From: a virus
Strand: one strand, 5' to 3'
IMG/VR virus record: IMGVR_UViG_3300020205_002210
Span: 57,250-121,249 of that record
DNA: 64,000 nucleotides
Positions within the stretch are counted from its first letter, which is position 1. Each line of letters begins with the position of its first letter. Made by a program: the position numbers and the translations under genes. This document shows positions 10,029-19,203 of this stretch, one piece after another. The notes beneath the pieces were generated by a model. It worked only from the letters and a program-made list of their open reading frames with translations. It did not search any database and was not told the origin of the DNA.

Positions 10029-10041
10029 TTAGGAGATAAAA

Positions 10042-10218
10042 ATGGAAACAACAAGATCAATTGTCGATTACGCAGAAACTGATGACGCATCCGGACTACG
10101 CGATGCATTGTATGCTGCAATTTCGGATAGAGTTATGTCTCACATTGAGAACCACAAAGTTGAAGTTGCAAAAAGCTTAATGAATGTTCCTCAAGAAGCT
10201 TCCACAGAAGCCGAATAA
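10042..10218 (+). CDS. Small prohead core protein candidate (gp67-like position)
   Basis: 58 residues from ATG 10042, preceded by AGGAGA. The product (METTRSIVDYAETDDASGLR and on, with SHIENHKVEVAKSLMN near the end) is acidic and helical. In T4 the small prohead core proteins gp67 and gp68 lie exactly between gp20 and gp21, and aquatic T4-like phages carry a short gene here with a similar ending. A scaffold-core role is inferred from position; sequence similarity to gp67 itself is weak. Confidence 0.55.
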   Translation: METTRSIVDYAETDDASGLRDALYAAISDRVMSHIENHKVEVAKSLMNVPQEASTEAE

Positions 10219-10224
10219 TTTTGG

Positions 10225-10232
10225 TATAAATA
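10225..10232 (+). promoter_or_regulatory. Late promoter (TATAAATA)
   Basis: Exact match to the T4 late promoter octamer, 27 bases before the next ATG and just after the small core gene. Confidence 0.75.
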
Positions 10233-10259
10233 TTATCCAAACAATAACAGGGATTAAAA

Positions 10260-10781
10260 ATGGCAAACGCATTTACATATCAAGTCATTAAAGACACAAC
10301 AGAACATACCGTTATTAAATTAACAGGTAAATTCGATGGTACTGGTCAAGAAGACAATAACAGAAGAATTACAGCAAACACATTGAGTGGTGCAATGGAC
10401 ACATCGAAAGCTAATTTGCTTTCATCGGCCGCAAACACCGGTTCTCTATCGTTTTATGGTTTATCTGTGAATCGTTTATGGTACTCAGGTCCTAATAATG
10501 CAGATGTTAATTTATTTTGGCACGCTGATACTACCGCATCAATATTCTTACTGAATAGTAACTGTGAATTTGATGGTCAAAGTAATTGGGTAACAATACC
10601 AAACAACACAAAAGGAACAGCAGGTTCCAAAGGTGATATAGGTATTCAAACTAGAGGCATGGTTGCGAACAATTCATATACATTAATATTAGAACTGCGA
10701 AAAGATAATGAACATTATCAACGCGGTCATTTGACAGATCCTGCTGCATTTAATTATGGTTCTTACTCCCTTCGACCATGA
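10260..10781 (+). CDS. Conserved virion protein of unknown function
   Basis: 173 residues. I know similar products from marine T4-like phages (opening AFTYQVIKDTTEHTVIKLTG), but not a defined function. It looks all-beta and ends NYGSYSLRP; a short GTAGSKGDIGIQT stretch resembles collagen-like spacers. An exact late octamer lies just upstream and its TGA overlaps an in-frame ATG of the prohead protease gene, so it is made late with head genes. A decoration or structural role is plausible but not shown. Confidence 0.55.
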   Translation: MANAFTYQVIKDTTEHTVIKLTGKFDGTGQEDNNRRITANTLSGAMDTSKANLLSSAANTGSLSFYGLSVNRLWYSGPNNADVNLFWHADTTASIFLLNSNCEFDGQSNWVTIPNNTKGTAGSKGDIGIQTRGMVANNSYTLILELRKDNEHYQRGHLTDPAAFNYGSYSLRP

Positions 10782-10789
10782 GGATCAAA

Positions 10790-11434
10790 ATGAAACTTAT
10801 TAAAGAGATCACCGAGTCAGTAAACTATCTCGTAGAAGAGACTGACGGAAAAAAAGTATTGTTCATCGAAGGACCATTTTTGGTCGCCGAAAGAACAAAC
10901 AAAAACGGCCGCATGTACAAAGAAGAAACTATGTCCAAAGAGGTTGGCCGTTATACTGAAGAATATATAAATAAAAATCGTGCCTTTGGTGAACTGGGAC
11001 ATCCAGATACCCCATCTATTAATCTTGACCGTGTATCACATTTAATTGTTGGTCTGCGGAAAGAAGATAATACTTGGATAGGCAAAGCAAAAATTCTTGA
11101 AACACCAATGGGCAACATTGCAAAAAGCCTTATCGAGGGTGGAGCACAATTAGGCGTGTCTTCTCGCGGTATGGGTTCTTTGAAGACTGTCAATGGTATC
11201 AACATAGTTCAAGATGACTTTCATTTAGCCACAGCGGCTGATATAGTAGCAGACCCTTCTGCGCCGGGTGCTTTTGTACAAGGTATTATGGAAGGTAAAG
11301 AGTGGATGATGGTTGAAGGAATATGGACTGAAGTTCATTATGAGGAAGCTCGTAGAGAAATCAAACAAGCTACCCCAAAACAGATCGAACAAGTCAGTTT
11401 AAAAATATTCGAAAATTTCATCAAAAAACTTTAA
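10790..11434 (+). CDS. 21: Prohead core protease gp21
   Basis: 214 residues from ATG 10790, chosen because AGGA lies five bases upstream; an ATG at 10778 would overlap the preceding TGA. It is the serine protease that degrades the scaffold and trims head proteins after assembly, cutting after (L/I)xE. His71 in GELGHP and Ser124/125 in GVSSRG are the catalytic pair, with Asp154 in IVADPSAPG near. Its own start MKLIKEITES resembles the capsid-targeting tags found later in this window. Confidence 0.92.
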   Translation: MKLIKEITESVNYLVEETDGKKVLFIEGPFLVAERTNKNGRMYKEETMSKEVGRYTEEYINKNRAFGELGHPDTPSINLDRVSHLIVGLRKEDNTWIGKAKILETPMGNIAKSLIEGGAQLGVSSRGMGSLKTVNGINIVQDDFHLATAADIVADPSAPGAFVQGIMEGKEWMMVEGIWTEVHYEEARREIKQATPKQIEQVSLKIFENFIKKL

Positions 11435-11435
11435 T

Positions 11436-11443
11436 TATAAATA
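11436..11443 (+). promoter_or_regulatory. Late promoter (TATAAATA) for gp22
   Basis: Exact T4-type late octamer immediately after the gp21 stop, 29 bases before the gp22 ATG, with RBS AAGGAG between. Confidence 0.75.
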
Positions 11444-11472
11444 TCCAATATAAAATCAAGGAGATTCTCAAA

Positions 11473-12732
11473 ATGGGAAAATACAATCTATCAGACGCTG
11501 CTAAAGCAATTTTGACAGAAGGCGCAAAGGAAAGCTTTGACGCTAATCTATCTTCTAAGCGTAGTGGCCAGGACGGCGCAACAAAATTACCAACATCTGT
11601 TGCTTATGGCATGAAAGATGTGGGTGAAGTTGCAGACGTTGTTGACAAACAAGATGATGTAAAGCCAGACTACACAAAAGGCACACCAACTGCAACACCT
11701 CCAGGTCCTACACCGCCAATCGGTTCAGAGCCAGGTTCTAAGTTGAGTGGTCCTGCTGATTCGGAAGGTTCTGAACACAAAGCCGTTCAAGCTGCTGCAA
11801 CTGACTATTCGGCCATTCGTGACCGTATCAAAGCCAGATTAGCAACTCAGACTATGCAAAGTAATCCTGGTGCAACTGCACCTTATGTTCCAGAAGAAGT
11901 TACTGAATCTGATCCAGTTATTTCAGAAGAAGAACATGAAGACAAAAAAGAAGACAAAGCACTCATCATGAAGATGATGAAGAAACAGAAAATGAAGGAA
12001 GAAATGGATTCCGATGTGAATGCATTGCTTTCTGGTGAAAACCTTTCTGAAGAATTCAAACAAAAAGCTACCACAATTTTCGAAGCTGCTGTTATTGCAC
12101 GATCACAATCCGTAGTGGAAGAAGTCGAACAAGCAATGTACGAGGAATTCGAAGTTGCTGTAGAAGAAATCAAAGAAGATTTGGCTGTTAAACTTGATGA
12201 CTACATCAGTTACATGGCTGAAGAGTGGTTCAAAGAGAACCAACTAGCAATTGAAAAAGGTCTGCGTTCAGAAATCGTTGAAGATTTCATTCGCGGATTA
12301 AAAGGATTGTTCGAAGAACACTACATTGACATTCCAGAAGAAAAAGTTGATGTTGTTGAACAATTGACAAACAGAGTTGAAGAACTGGAAGACTCATTAA
12401 ACGAACAGATCAAAACTGCCGTTGCAATGAAAAAGACTATCAGTGAACACAAAAAGAATGAGGCTATACATGCAGTATGTGAGGGCCTGACGCAGACGCA
12501 AGTAGAAAAATTTAAATCACTCGCAGAGGGTGTTGACTTTACTACTGAAGAAGAATTCGGAAGCAAAATGGACACATTGGTTGAATCATATTTTCAATCG
12601 ACCGTTAAATCCGCAGACAAATCTGTATTGAACGAAGAAGTGCTTGTGGAAGACGAAGCCAAGCCAGCGCGAAATGTTGATCCAACAATAGCGCAATATG
12701 CACAAACTATCTCAAAAACATTGGCTAAATAA
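11473..12732 (+). CDS. 22: Prohead scaffold (core) protein gp22
   Basis: 419 residues, longer than T4 gp22 (269). It forms the internal scaffold around which gp23 assembles and is then digested by gp21. Residues about 55-110 are a flexible stretch rich in P, G and T; from about 130 to the end the protein is very acidic and almost wholly helical (repeated EEV, EEL and KEE segments), typical of scaffold cores. A conserved tail, VDPTIAQYAQTISKTLAK, closes it. It lies between protease and capsid genes as expected. Confidence 0.9.
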   Translation: MGKYNLSDAAKAILTEGAKESFDANLSSKRSGQDGATKLPTSVAYGMKDVGEVADVVDKQDDVKPDYTKGTPTATPPGPTPPIGSEPGSKLSGPADSEGSEHKAVQAAATDYSAIRDRIKARLATQTMQSNPGATAPYVPEEVTESDPVISEEEHEDKKEDKALIMKMMKKQKMKEEMDSDVNALLSGENLSEEFKQKATTIFEAAVIARSQSVVEEVEQAMYEEFEVAVEEIKEDLAVKLDDYISYMAEEWFKENQLAIEKGLRSEIVEDFIRGLKGLFEEHYIDIPEEKVDVVEQLTNRVEELEDSLNEQIKTAVAMKKTISEHKKNEAIHAVCEGLTQTQVEKFKSLAEGVDFTTEEEFGSKMDTLVESYFQSTVKSADKSVLNEEVLVEDEAKPARNVDPTIAQYAQTISKTLAK

Positions 12733-12735
12733 ATA
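12725..12735 (+). promoter_or_regulatory. Probable late promoter(s) upstream of gp23
   Basis: CTAAATAA and AATAAATA overlap here at the end of gp22, 39 bases before the capsid ATG. Both are one or two mismatches from TATAAATA; variants of this form occur before late genes of cyanophages. Confidence 0.45.
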
Positions 12736-12773
12736 AAGTTTACCAATAATAGAAACTCACAAGGAGAATACTA

Positions 12774-14108
12774 ATGTTTCTAACAGAAGAACTACAAAAA
12801 AAATGGCAACCAGTTCTGGAGCACCCAGAATTAGAAGCGATTAGAGATCCATACAAAAAGGCTGTTACAGCTTTAGTGTTGGAAAACCAACAACAAGCTA
12901 TGTCACAAGACGCACAGGCACTGAATGAGACTACTTATTCAGCAACACCTGGTAATGCAACTGGTGCTAGCATTCAGAACTACGATCCAATCTTAATCAG
13001 TTTGGTTCGCCGTGCTTTACCTAACCTAATTGCATATGATGTTGCTGGCGTTCAGCCAATGACAGGACCTACTGGTCTGATCTTTGCAATGCGCGCTAAG
13101 TACAATACACAAGGTGGTACAGAAGCTTTCTTCAACGAAGCAAATACACTGTTCACTGGTGCTGGTTCGTCTGCTAACCCATACGGTTTCCGCGGCAATA
13201 ACGCAACCGACATTGTTACAAACACTGGTGCAGACTTGGTTGCTAACAGTTTCACAACTGGTATCGGCATGCCAACAAGCCGTGCTGAAGGTCTTGGTGC
13301 TGATGACTCTACAGGTATGTTCAATCAAATGGCTTTCTCTATCGAGAAAGTTACTGTGACTGCTCAATCCCGTGCGTTGAAAGCTGAATACTCTCTAGAA
13401 CTTGCACAAGACTTGAAAGCTGTTCACGGTCTTGATGCTGAAACAGAATTGTCAAACATTCTGTCTACAGAGATTCTTGCTGAAATCAACCGTGAAGTTA
13501 TCCGTACAATCTATACTTGTGCCGTTGCCGGTGCTCAGTATGGTACGACAACTGCTGGTTCATTCGACTTAGACACTGACTCTAACGGTCGTTGGTCTGT
13601 TGAACGTTTCAAAGGTCTGATTTTCCAAATCGAACGCGATGCAAACGTTATTGCTAAGCAAACTCGTCGTGGTAAAGGCAACGTGATGATCGTATCATCC
13701 GATGTTGCTTCCGCTATGGCAATGGCTGGTGTTCTTTCTTATACACCTGCACTGTCTGCTGACTTGCAAGTTGATGACACTGGTAACACCTTTGCTGGTT
13801 TGTTACACGGTCGTATCAAAGTGTACATTGACCCATATTTTGGTGGATATACTTCCAACCAAGAATTGGTTACAATTGGTTACAAAGGTACTTCACCTTA
13901 TGATGCTGGTATTTTCTACTGCCCATATGTTCCATTACAAATGGTTCGTGCAGTTGACCAATACACATTCCAACCTAAAATTGGTTTCAAGACTCGTTAC
14001 GGCATGGTTGCAAACCCATTCGCAACAGGTGCTTCAGCAAGTAACGGTGCATTGAATGCTCGTAGCAATGTGTACTATCGTATTTTCCAAGTCAAAAACT
14101 TGATGTAA
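12774..14108 (+). CDS. 23: Major capsid protein gp23
   Basis: 444 residues (T4 precursor: 521). HK97-fold capsid protein. Conserved blocks include LIAYDVAGVQPMTGPTGLIF, AMRAKYN, EGLGADDSTGMFNQMAFSIE, VTAQSRALKAEYSLELAQDL, AVHGLDAETELSNILS, and the C-terminal AKIGFKTRY-like GMVANPF. The N-terminus through about residue 50 should be removed by gp21. The coding sequence uses more C-ending codons than its neighbours, usual for the most abundant protein of the virion. An AAGGAG RBS precedes ATG and a strong terminator follows. Confidence 0.97.
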   Translation: MFLTEELQKKWQPVLEHPELEAIRDPYKKAVTALVLENQQQAMSQDAQALNETTYSATPGNATGASIQNYDPILISLVRRALPNLIAYDVAGVQPMTGPTGLIFAMRAKYNTQGGTEAFFNEANTLFTGAGSSANPYGFRGNNATDIVTNTGADLVANSFTTGIGMPTSRAEGLGADDSTGMFNQMAFSIEKVTVTAQSRALKAEYSLELAQDLKAVHGLDAETELSNILSTEILAEINREVIRTIYTCAVAGAQYGTTTAGSFDLDTDSNGRWSVERFKGLIFQIERDANVIAKQTRRGKGNVMIVSSDVASAMAMAGVLSYTPALSADLQVDDTGNTFAGLLHGRIKVYIDPYFGGYTSNQELVTIGYKGTSPYDAGIFYCPYVPLQMVRAVDQYTFQPKIGFKTRYGMVANPFATGASASNGALNARSNVYYRIFQVKNLM

Positions 14109-14148
14109 TCTACGAAAACAGAGTCACCGTAAAGAGTGACAAGTTTAG

Positions 14149-14174
14149 AAGGACCTTTCGGGGTCCTTTTTTTT
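14149..14174 (+). terminator. Rho-independent terminator after gp23
   Basis: Stem AAGGACC/GGTCCTT (14149-14155 with 14162-14168), loop TTTCGG, eight T to 14174. Confidence 0.88.
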
Positions 14175-14179
14175 GGCTC

Positions 14180-14187
14180 CTAAATAA
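14180..14187 (+). promoter_or_regulatory. Possible late promoter (CTAAATAA)
   Basis: Directly after the gp23 terminator and 17 bases before the next ATG; a CTAAATAA variant of the late octamer. Confidence 0.35.
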
Positions 14188-14203
14188 TACATAAGGAGAA
14201 ATC

Positions 14204-14716
14204 ATGACTGTAATTACTAGAAGTCCAGAGAATACCAACTTACTTCAACCCACAAAATTTTTACTGACATTCAGCAGAATTGCTACAACACAGTATTTTT
14301 GTCAAACAGTAAATTTGCCTGGCGTTTCTTTGGGAGAAGTTGTTAGAGTGACTCCATTCTTAGACATGTATTCTCCTGGTACAAAATTAACCTATGAACC
14401 ATTAGAGATGGAATTCATGGTTGATGAAGAACTGTTATCATGGAAGAATCTATATGATTGGTTTACTTCTATGGCCGACCCGGACGGTTTTGAGAAGAGA
14501 GATGTTAGTAGAGAACTGCAAAGCATCAAATACTTCTCTGACGCCACCCTGACAGTGCTGAGTGCATTGAATAATCCAATATTGAGAATTCAATATACTA
14601 ATGTTTTTCCATTGAGTATCAGTGATATAGGGTTTGACACCACAAGGTCCGCAGACACCATAATAACCGCTAAAGCAACATTTAGGTATCAATCATACAA
14701 ATACTTGACAGCTTGA
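14204..14716 (+). CDS. Tail tube-fold protein; gp3-like tail completion candidate
   Basis: 170 residues. The opening (TNLLQPTKFLLTFSRI, then YFCQTVNLPGVSLGE) and a late YEPLEMEFMVDEEL stretch are typical of the T4 gp19 tail-tube fold family, so it is most likely a tube-end protein. In aquatic T4-like phages the gene between gp23 and uvsY is usually annotated as gp3, the tube terminator and sheath stabiliser. Whether it is the terminator (gp3) or an initiator (gp48/gp54-like) cannot be settled by eye. An early promoter for uvsY starts inside its last codons. Confidence 0.55.
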   Translation: MTVITRSPENTNLLQPTKFLLTFSRIATTQYFCQTVNLPGVSLGEVVRVTPFLDMYSPGTKLTYEPLEMEFMVDEELLSWKNLYDWFTSMADPDGFEKRDVSRELQSIKYFSDATLTVLSALNNPILRIQYTNVFPLSISDIGFDTTRSADTIITAKATFRYQSYKYLTA

Positions 14717-14733
14717 CAGTATTATGATATAAT
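14705..14733 (+). promoter_or_regulatory. Sigma70-type early promoter for uvsY-uvsW
   Basis: TTGACA at 14705-14710, 17-bp spacer, TATAAT at 14728-14733: full consensus. It overlaps the end of the preceding gene and lies 66 bases before uvsY. Confidence 0.88.
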
Positions 14734-14798
14734 GTTTTGAATGAATAGGAATGATGTAAGTCATTGATCTTAAACAATATTTTGTTATTTTTGAATAT

Positions 14799-15233
14799 AT
14801 GGAAACACTTGAACAAGTACTAAAAATGTGGGAATCGGATACGGTCATAGACCAAACCGAACCTAGTAAAGAATTATTAAAGATACCTGTATACCACAGT
14901 AAGTATCTTAGTATTCTAACCAAACACCGAATTGCGTCCAAAAGAGCACACTTTGATTATCTGCGTATGCGTAAGATCAAATGGGAATACTTTACTGGTA
15001 AATTATCGCAAGAAGAACTTGGTGAATATGGATGGGAACCATTTCAGTTTGCACTGAAATCCGATATCAACACATATCTGGAATCCGACAAAGACCTTAT
15101 TAAGTTATTGGAAAAGAAGATTTACCATGAAGAGGTAGTATCAATTCTGGAATCTATTATGTCTGAATTGAAATCTAGAACATTTCAGTTGCGTGACTTC
15201 ATTAGTTGGGAGAAATTCGTTGGCGGACAATGA
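14799..15233 (+). CDS. uvsY: Recombination mediator UvsY
   Basis: 144 residues (T4: 137). UvsY loads the UvsX recombinase on single-stranded DNA by displacing gp32. The family pattern is seen in IPVYHSKYLSILTKHRIAS, MRKIKWEYFTGKLSQEEL and the helical tail ending in RDFISWEKFVGGQ. It starts 66 bases after a consensus early promoter and overlaps the uvsW start, so the two are co-translated. The sequence is well within the usual size of the family. Confidence 0.92.
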   Translation: METLEQVLKMWESDTVIDQTEPSKELLKIPVYHSKYLSILTKHRIASKRAHFDYLRMRKIKWEYFTGKLSQEELGEYGWEPFQFALKSDINTYLESDKDLIKLLEKKIYHEEVVSILESIMSELKSRTFQLRDFISWEKFVGGQ

Positions 15234-16716
15234 CCAATTAATAGTCACAAAAAAGGATGAAGTCTTTGCAAAGATAACATGTGAGAAACATGTTGCAAGG
15301 GAATTATCGGAGTACTTTACCTTTTTTGTACCAGGACACCAATTTGTTCCTGCATTTAGAAACAGAATCTGGGACGGTAAGATTAGATTATTCAATCTGA
15401 CAACCAGTCAACTGTATCTTGGCCTACTTCCGCATCTCAAAGAATTTTGTGATGAACGAGAATACAAATTTGTATATGATGGGCACGAAGATGAATACTC
15501 TGTTTATCATGCTAAAAAGTACTTTGAAACTTTAAACCTACATTCTCAAGGTAAAGCAATTGATGTGCGAGAACACCAACAAACAGCTTTCATTGAATCT
15601 ATGCAAAAGCGTAGAGCTTTGTTACTCTCACCAACCGCCTCAGGTAAATCACTAATCATCTATTTGTTGTTTAGACAACTCTTAGACTATCAAAATTTAA
15701 AAGGTTTGATTATTGTTCCAACAACATCTTTGGTAGAACAATTGTACTCAGACTTTGCAGACTACTCATCACATAACAATTTTGTGGTTGAAGACACTGT
15801 ACACCGTGTTTATCAAGGTAAAGATAAAGCCACGGACAAAAAACTAACTATCAGTACATGGCAGTCATTGTATAAAATGCCTCCAGAATTCTTTCATCAA
15901 TACGATTATGTGATTGGTGATGAAGCCCATTTGTTTAAGGCACAATCTTTAACATCTATCTTAACATCTTGCATCAATGCAAAATATAGAATTGGTTTAA
16001 CTGGTACATTAGATGGCACAGCAACACACAAACTTGTTTTGGAAGGATTGTTTGGGCAAGTTAAGAAAGTTATTTCAACCAAAGAATTAATTGACAATAA
16101 ACAACTCTCCGACTTCAACATTAAATGTCTGGTGTTAAAACATCCAGTTGAGTTATGTACACAATTAAAAGACTGTACTTACCAAGAAGAGATTCAGTTT
16201 TTAATTAGTAACACTGATAGAAATAGATTCATTCGTAATCTTGTTATTTCATTGAACACAAACACTTTGGTTCTCTATCAGATGGTAGAGAAACACGGCC
16301 AAATATTGTTTGACATTATCAAAGAAAAATCAACAGATAGAAAAGTATTCTTTGTGCATGGTGGTGTTGATACTGATGAACGCGAATCTATTCGTAAGAT
16401 AATGGAAACAGAAAGCAATGCTATTGTGGTTGCAAGCTTTGGTACCTTCAGTACTGGTATTAACATTAGAAACTTACACAACATCGTCTTTGCAAGTCCT
16501 AGTAAATCTAGAGTTAGAAACTTACAAAGTATTGGCCGAGGTTTGCGACAGAGTGAAGGCAAAGAAATGGCTACACTCTTTGATATTGCAGACGATCTTA
16601 GAATAAAAAAACACACAAACTTCACACTACAACATTTCGTGGAAAGAATTAAGATATATAATGAAGAGAAGTTTACTTTTAAAATCTACAATATAGGACT
16701 CAAAAATGGCAGCTAA
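15220..16716 (+). CDS. uvsW: UvsW RNA-DNA / recombination helicase
   Basis: 498 residues from TTG 15220. I chose this start because GGGAGA lies six bases upstream and the N-terminus then lines up with T4 UvsW; GTG 15193 is the longer alternative. A small N-terminal domain (IWDGKIRLFN) precedes the superfamily 2 helicase core with Walker A TASGKS, the DEAH box in IGDEAHLF, TGTL and a C-terminal QSIGRGLRQ motif. It unwinds branched DNA and R-loops, closing origin replication in favour of recombination-driven replication. It overlaps uvsY by 14 bases. Confidence 0.9.
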   Translation: MADNDQLIVTKKDEVFAKITCEKHVARELSEYFTFFVPGHQFVPAFRNRIWDGKIRLFNLTTSQLYLGLLPHLKEFCDEREYKFVYDGHEDEYSVYHAKKYFETLNLHSQGKAIDVREHQQTAFIESMQKRRALLLSPTASGKSLIIYLLFRQLLDYQNLKGLIIVPTTSLVEQLYSDFADYSSHNNFVVEDTVHRVYQGKDKATDKKLTISTWQSLYKMPPEFFHQYDYVIGDEAHLFKAQSLTSILTSCINAKYRIGLTGTLDGTATHKLVLEGLFGQVKKVISTKELIDNKQLSDFNIKCLVLKHPVELCTQLKDCTYQEEIQFLISNTDRNRFIRNLVISLNTNTLVLYQMVEKHGQILFDIIKEKSTDRKVFFVHGGVDTDERESIRKIMETESNAIVVASFGTFSTGINIRNLHNIVFASPSKSRVRNLQSIGRGLRQSEGKEMATLFDIADDLRIKKHTNFTLQHFVERIKIYNEEKFTFKIYNIGLKNGS

Positions 16717-17056
16717 AATAGTAAGATTTAATGATGGATTAGATGTGATCTGTGAATTCACAACAGTTTCCAAAAACCTTTCGGTACTTGAAAACCCTAT
16801 GGTATTTGAGATCCGTGGAGTAAACTTGCAATTGCAACCGTGGTTACCGGTTGCCGTCATACAACAAGATTTTGTCGAGGTAAGTAACGACAGCGTGCTT
16901 TGCACGATGGATCCAACTGAGGATTTTGAAGAGTACTATAAGAGTACAGTTCTAAAATTACAGGAAGAAATGAAGAAGGGAGAAGAAGTACTTCTTACGG
17001 AGGAAGTCTTAACAGCTTTTGAAGAGAAAGCTTTTAATAAATCCTTAATGCATTAA
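16706..17056 (+). CDS. Sm-like (LSM-fold) small protein
   Basis: 116 residues, overlapping the end of uvsW by 11 bases. The N-terminal 55 residues (IVRFNDGLDVICEFTTV and PMVFEIRGVNLQLQPWLPV) have the strand pattern of an Sm/Lsm barrel; the C-terminal part is a charged helix. A second protein of the same kind is encoded upstream of the DNA polymerase (39798-40112). Similar small proteins sit after uvsW in other aquatic T4-like phages. The function is unknown; an RNA-binding role is a guess from the fold. Confidence 0.55.
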   Translation: MAAKIVRFNDGLDVICEFTTVSKNLSVLENPMVFEIRGVNLQLQPWLPVAVIQQDFVEVSNDSVLCTMDPTEDFEEYYKSTVLKLQEEMKKGEEVLLTEEVLTAFEEKAFNKSLMH

Positions 17057-17139
17057 TATTTAATAAACATCATAGGGGGACACCGAGGACTATAACACTA
17101 GTCAAGCCCCTTGTCAACAACTTTTTATGGTACACTTGA

Positions 17140-17685
17140 ATGACTAAACAAAAACATTACATTAATAACCTAGATTTCCTAAAAGCTCTAGAAGATTATA
17201 AGGCCGCCTGCGTTGAGGCCGCCAAACAAAACCAACCTAAACCGATTATACCAAATTATATCGGTGAATGTTTTATGAAAATTGCCGAAGGATTGTCTCA
17301 CAAACCAAACTTCATCAATTACACTTACCGAGATGAAATGGTATCCGATGGTATTGAAAACTGTTTGATGTATTTCGAAAACTTTGATCCGGCAAAATCA
17401 AAGAATCCATTCGCATACTTTACACAAGTCATCTATTTCGCATTCTTACGAAGAATCCAAAAAGAAAAGAAACAACTGTATGTCAAGTATAAAGCAACAG
17501 AGTTGTATGGCATATTGGATGAGTTTGAGATGTTGGAGTCTGAAGATGGTTCAACCAAACAGTTCGATCTATATGACAACATTGCCGAATTTATTGAAAC
17601 CTATGAGATAACAAAGAAGGCAAAGAAAGCCGAAAAAGATGCGGCAAAGAAACCAAAAGGGCTTGAAAAATTTATTGAGGAGTGA
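17140..17685 (+). CDS. 55: Late-promoter sigma factor gp55
   Basis: 181 residues (T4: 185). gp55 replaces host sigma70 on RNA polymerase and directs it to TATAAATA late promoters, assisted by the gp45 clamp. Family motifs are INNLDFLKAL, the core FINYTYRDEMVSDGIENC and FDPAKSKNPFAYFTQVIYFAFLRRI, the sigma region 2-like helix pair. The C-terminal tail is lysine-rich and ends KFIEE. No clear promoter was found in the 83 bases upstream, so it may be read from uvsY. Confidence 0.93.
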   Translation: MTKQKHYINNLDFLKALEDYKAACVEAAKQNQPKPIIPNYIGECFMKIAEGLSHKPNFINYTYRDEMVSDGIENCLMYFENFDPAKSKNPFAYFTQVIYFAFLRRIQKEKKQLYVKYKATELYGILDEFEMLESEDGSTKQFDLYDNIAEFIETYEITKKAKKAEKDAAKKPKGLEKFIEE

Positions 17686-17689
17686 TATA

Positions 17690-18127
17690 ATGAGAAAAAT
17701 TGGATTTAATTGTAGTACACTCGATTTGTTCCATGCTGGTCATGTTACGATGTTGAAAATTGAAAAACAACACTGTGACCATCTAATCGTGGCACTACAA
17801 TCCGACCCAACAATTGATAGGCCAGAGACCAAAAATAAACCAGTACAATCTTTGTACGAAAGGTTTGTTCAGATTTCAGCTTGTCGTTATGTTGACGAGG
17901 TTTTGGTATATGAAACCGAAGAAGATTTGGAAAACATTTTTAAAACGCAAACTATACACATCAGATTTTTAGGTGATGAGTACAAGTCTAAACCATTTAC
18001 CGGCAAACAATATTGCCTAGACAATGGCATTGAGTTGTTCTTCCATGATAGACAACATCCGTATAGTAGTTCTCGATTGAGACAACGTGTATATGAAGCT
18101 GAGAAAAAGAGATTAGATATTAAATGA
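17690..18127 (+). CDS. TagD-like cytidylyltransferase
   Basis: 145 residues from ATG 17690, four bases after the gp55 stop with GAGGAG just upstream. HxGH at 15-18 (HAGH) and a C-terminal YSSSRLR motif are the signatures of the glycerol-3-phosphate / choline-phosphate cytidylyltransferase type of nucleotidyltransferase. It would transfer CMP or AMP to a small phosphorylated substrate. It is embedded between gp55 and gp47 and overlaps gp47 by four bases. The substrate cannot be told from sequence; a surface-glycan or cofactor role is possible. Confidence 0.8.
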   Translation: MRKIGFNCSTLDLFHAGHVTMLKIEKQHCDHLIVALQSDPTIDRPETKNKPVQSLYERFVQISACRYVDEVLVYETEEDLENIFKTQTIHIRFLGDEYKSKPFTGKQYCLDNGIELFFHDRQHPYSSSRLRQRVYEAEKKRLDIK

Positions 18128-19203
18128 AAATTGCAATTATTACCGATCAACATTTTGGTGCAAGAAATGATTCGATTCATTTTTTGGATTTCTATGAAAA
18201 GTTTTATAAAGAAACATTCTTTCCAACCTTGTTGAAAGAAGGTATTAAAACTGTATTGATTCTGGGTGACACCTTTGATCGCAGAAAATATGTAAATTTC
18301 TTTTCATTGAAACGTGCCAAACAAATGTTCTTTGATCCTTTGTATGAGATGGGTATTGAAGTTTATATGTTGGCAGGAAACCACGATACATATTTTAAGA
18401 ATACCAATGATGTTAATTCAGCCGACTTGTTGCTCGGAGAATATGACAATATCAATGTGATTGATTCACCACAAACAATTCATTTAGACTATGCAAACAC
18501 AACATCAGATGTTTGTATGATGCCATGGATATGCACTGAGAACTATGAGAACTCTATGCAAGAGTTGAAGAACACCTCAGCAACCATTTGTATGGGTCAT
18601 TTTGAGATTGCCGGATTTGCAATGCACCGTGGCATGCCTTCTGAAGGTGGACTTGATCGTAAAATTTTTGATAAATTTGAACTTACATTCAGCGGACACT
18701 ATCACCATAAATCTTCTTCTGGTGATATACATTACTTGGGTAACCCGTATGAACTTACTTGGCAAGATCACAATGATGACAGAGGTTTTCATCTGTTTGA
18801 TTTGGATACAAAAACACTTGAGTTTATTAAAAATCCAAATAATATGTTCCATAAAATTGTTTATGATGATGTGTCAGAATCCATTTCAGACATTGACAAG
18901 AAAGACTTGGCAATATACAACAACTCATATGTCAAAGTGGTAGTGGTTAATAAAACAAACCCATATCTGTTTGACAAATTTATGAATAACTTGTATAATG
19001 TCAATCCAATAGATATTACTATTGTTGAAGACTTTTCGGAATTACTTGATGATGTGGAAGATACAGTCGATCAAGCCGAAGACACAATAACAATATTGAA
19101 CAAATATGTTGATGGTATTACCGAACAGAGTATCGATAACAACGAATTGAAAAAATTATTGAAAGAACTCTACGTAGAGGCACTGAACACAGAACAAGCA
19201 TGA
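18124..19203 (+). CDS. 47: Recombination endonuclease subunit gp47 (Mre11-like)
   Basis: 359 residues (T4: 339). With gp46 it forms the Mre11-Rad50-type nuclease that resects DNA ends for recombination-dependent replication. The metallophosphatase motifs appear in order: DQHFGARN (near 8), LGDTFDRR (near 48), AGNHDT, MGHFEIAG and SGHYHHKS. The C-terminal 80 residues are acidic and probably contact gp46. The ATG overlaps the previous stop and its own TGA overlaps the gp46 start. Confidence 0.93.
   Translation: MKIAIITDQHFGARNDSIHFLDFYEKFYKETFFPTLLKEGIKTVLILGDTFDRRKYVNFFSLKRAKQMFFDPLYEMGIEVYMLAGNHDTYFKNTNDVNSADLLLGEYDNINVIDSPQTIHLDYANTTSDVCMMPWICTENYENSMQELKNTSATICMGHFEIAGFAMHRGMPSEGGLDRKIFDKFELTFSGHYHHKSSSGDIHYLGNPYELTWQDHNDDRGFHLFDLDTKTLEFIKNPNNMFHKIVYDDVSESISDIDKKDLAIYNNSYVKVVVVNKTNPYLFDKFMNNLYNVNPIDITIVEDFSELLDDVEDTVDQAEDTITILNKYVDGITEQSIDNNELKKLLKELYVEALNTEQA

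Noticed and set aside
13026-14055. Long alternative-frame ORFs inside the capsid gene
   Set aside because: Shadow frames due to the codon bias of gp23; no RBS or recognisable protein.
17094-17139. Possible promoter before gp55 (TTGTCA and TACACT)
   Set aside because: The spacing is only 14 bases; not a working sigma70 layout.
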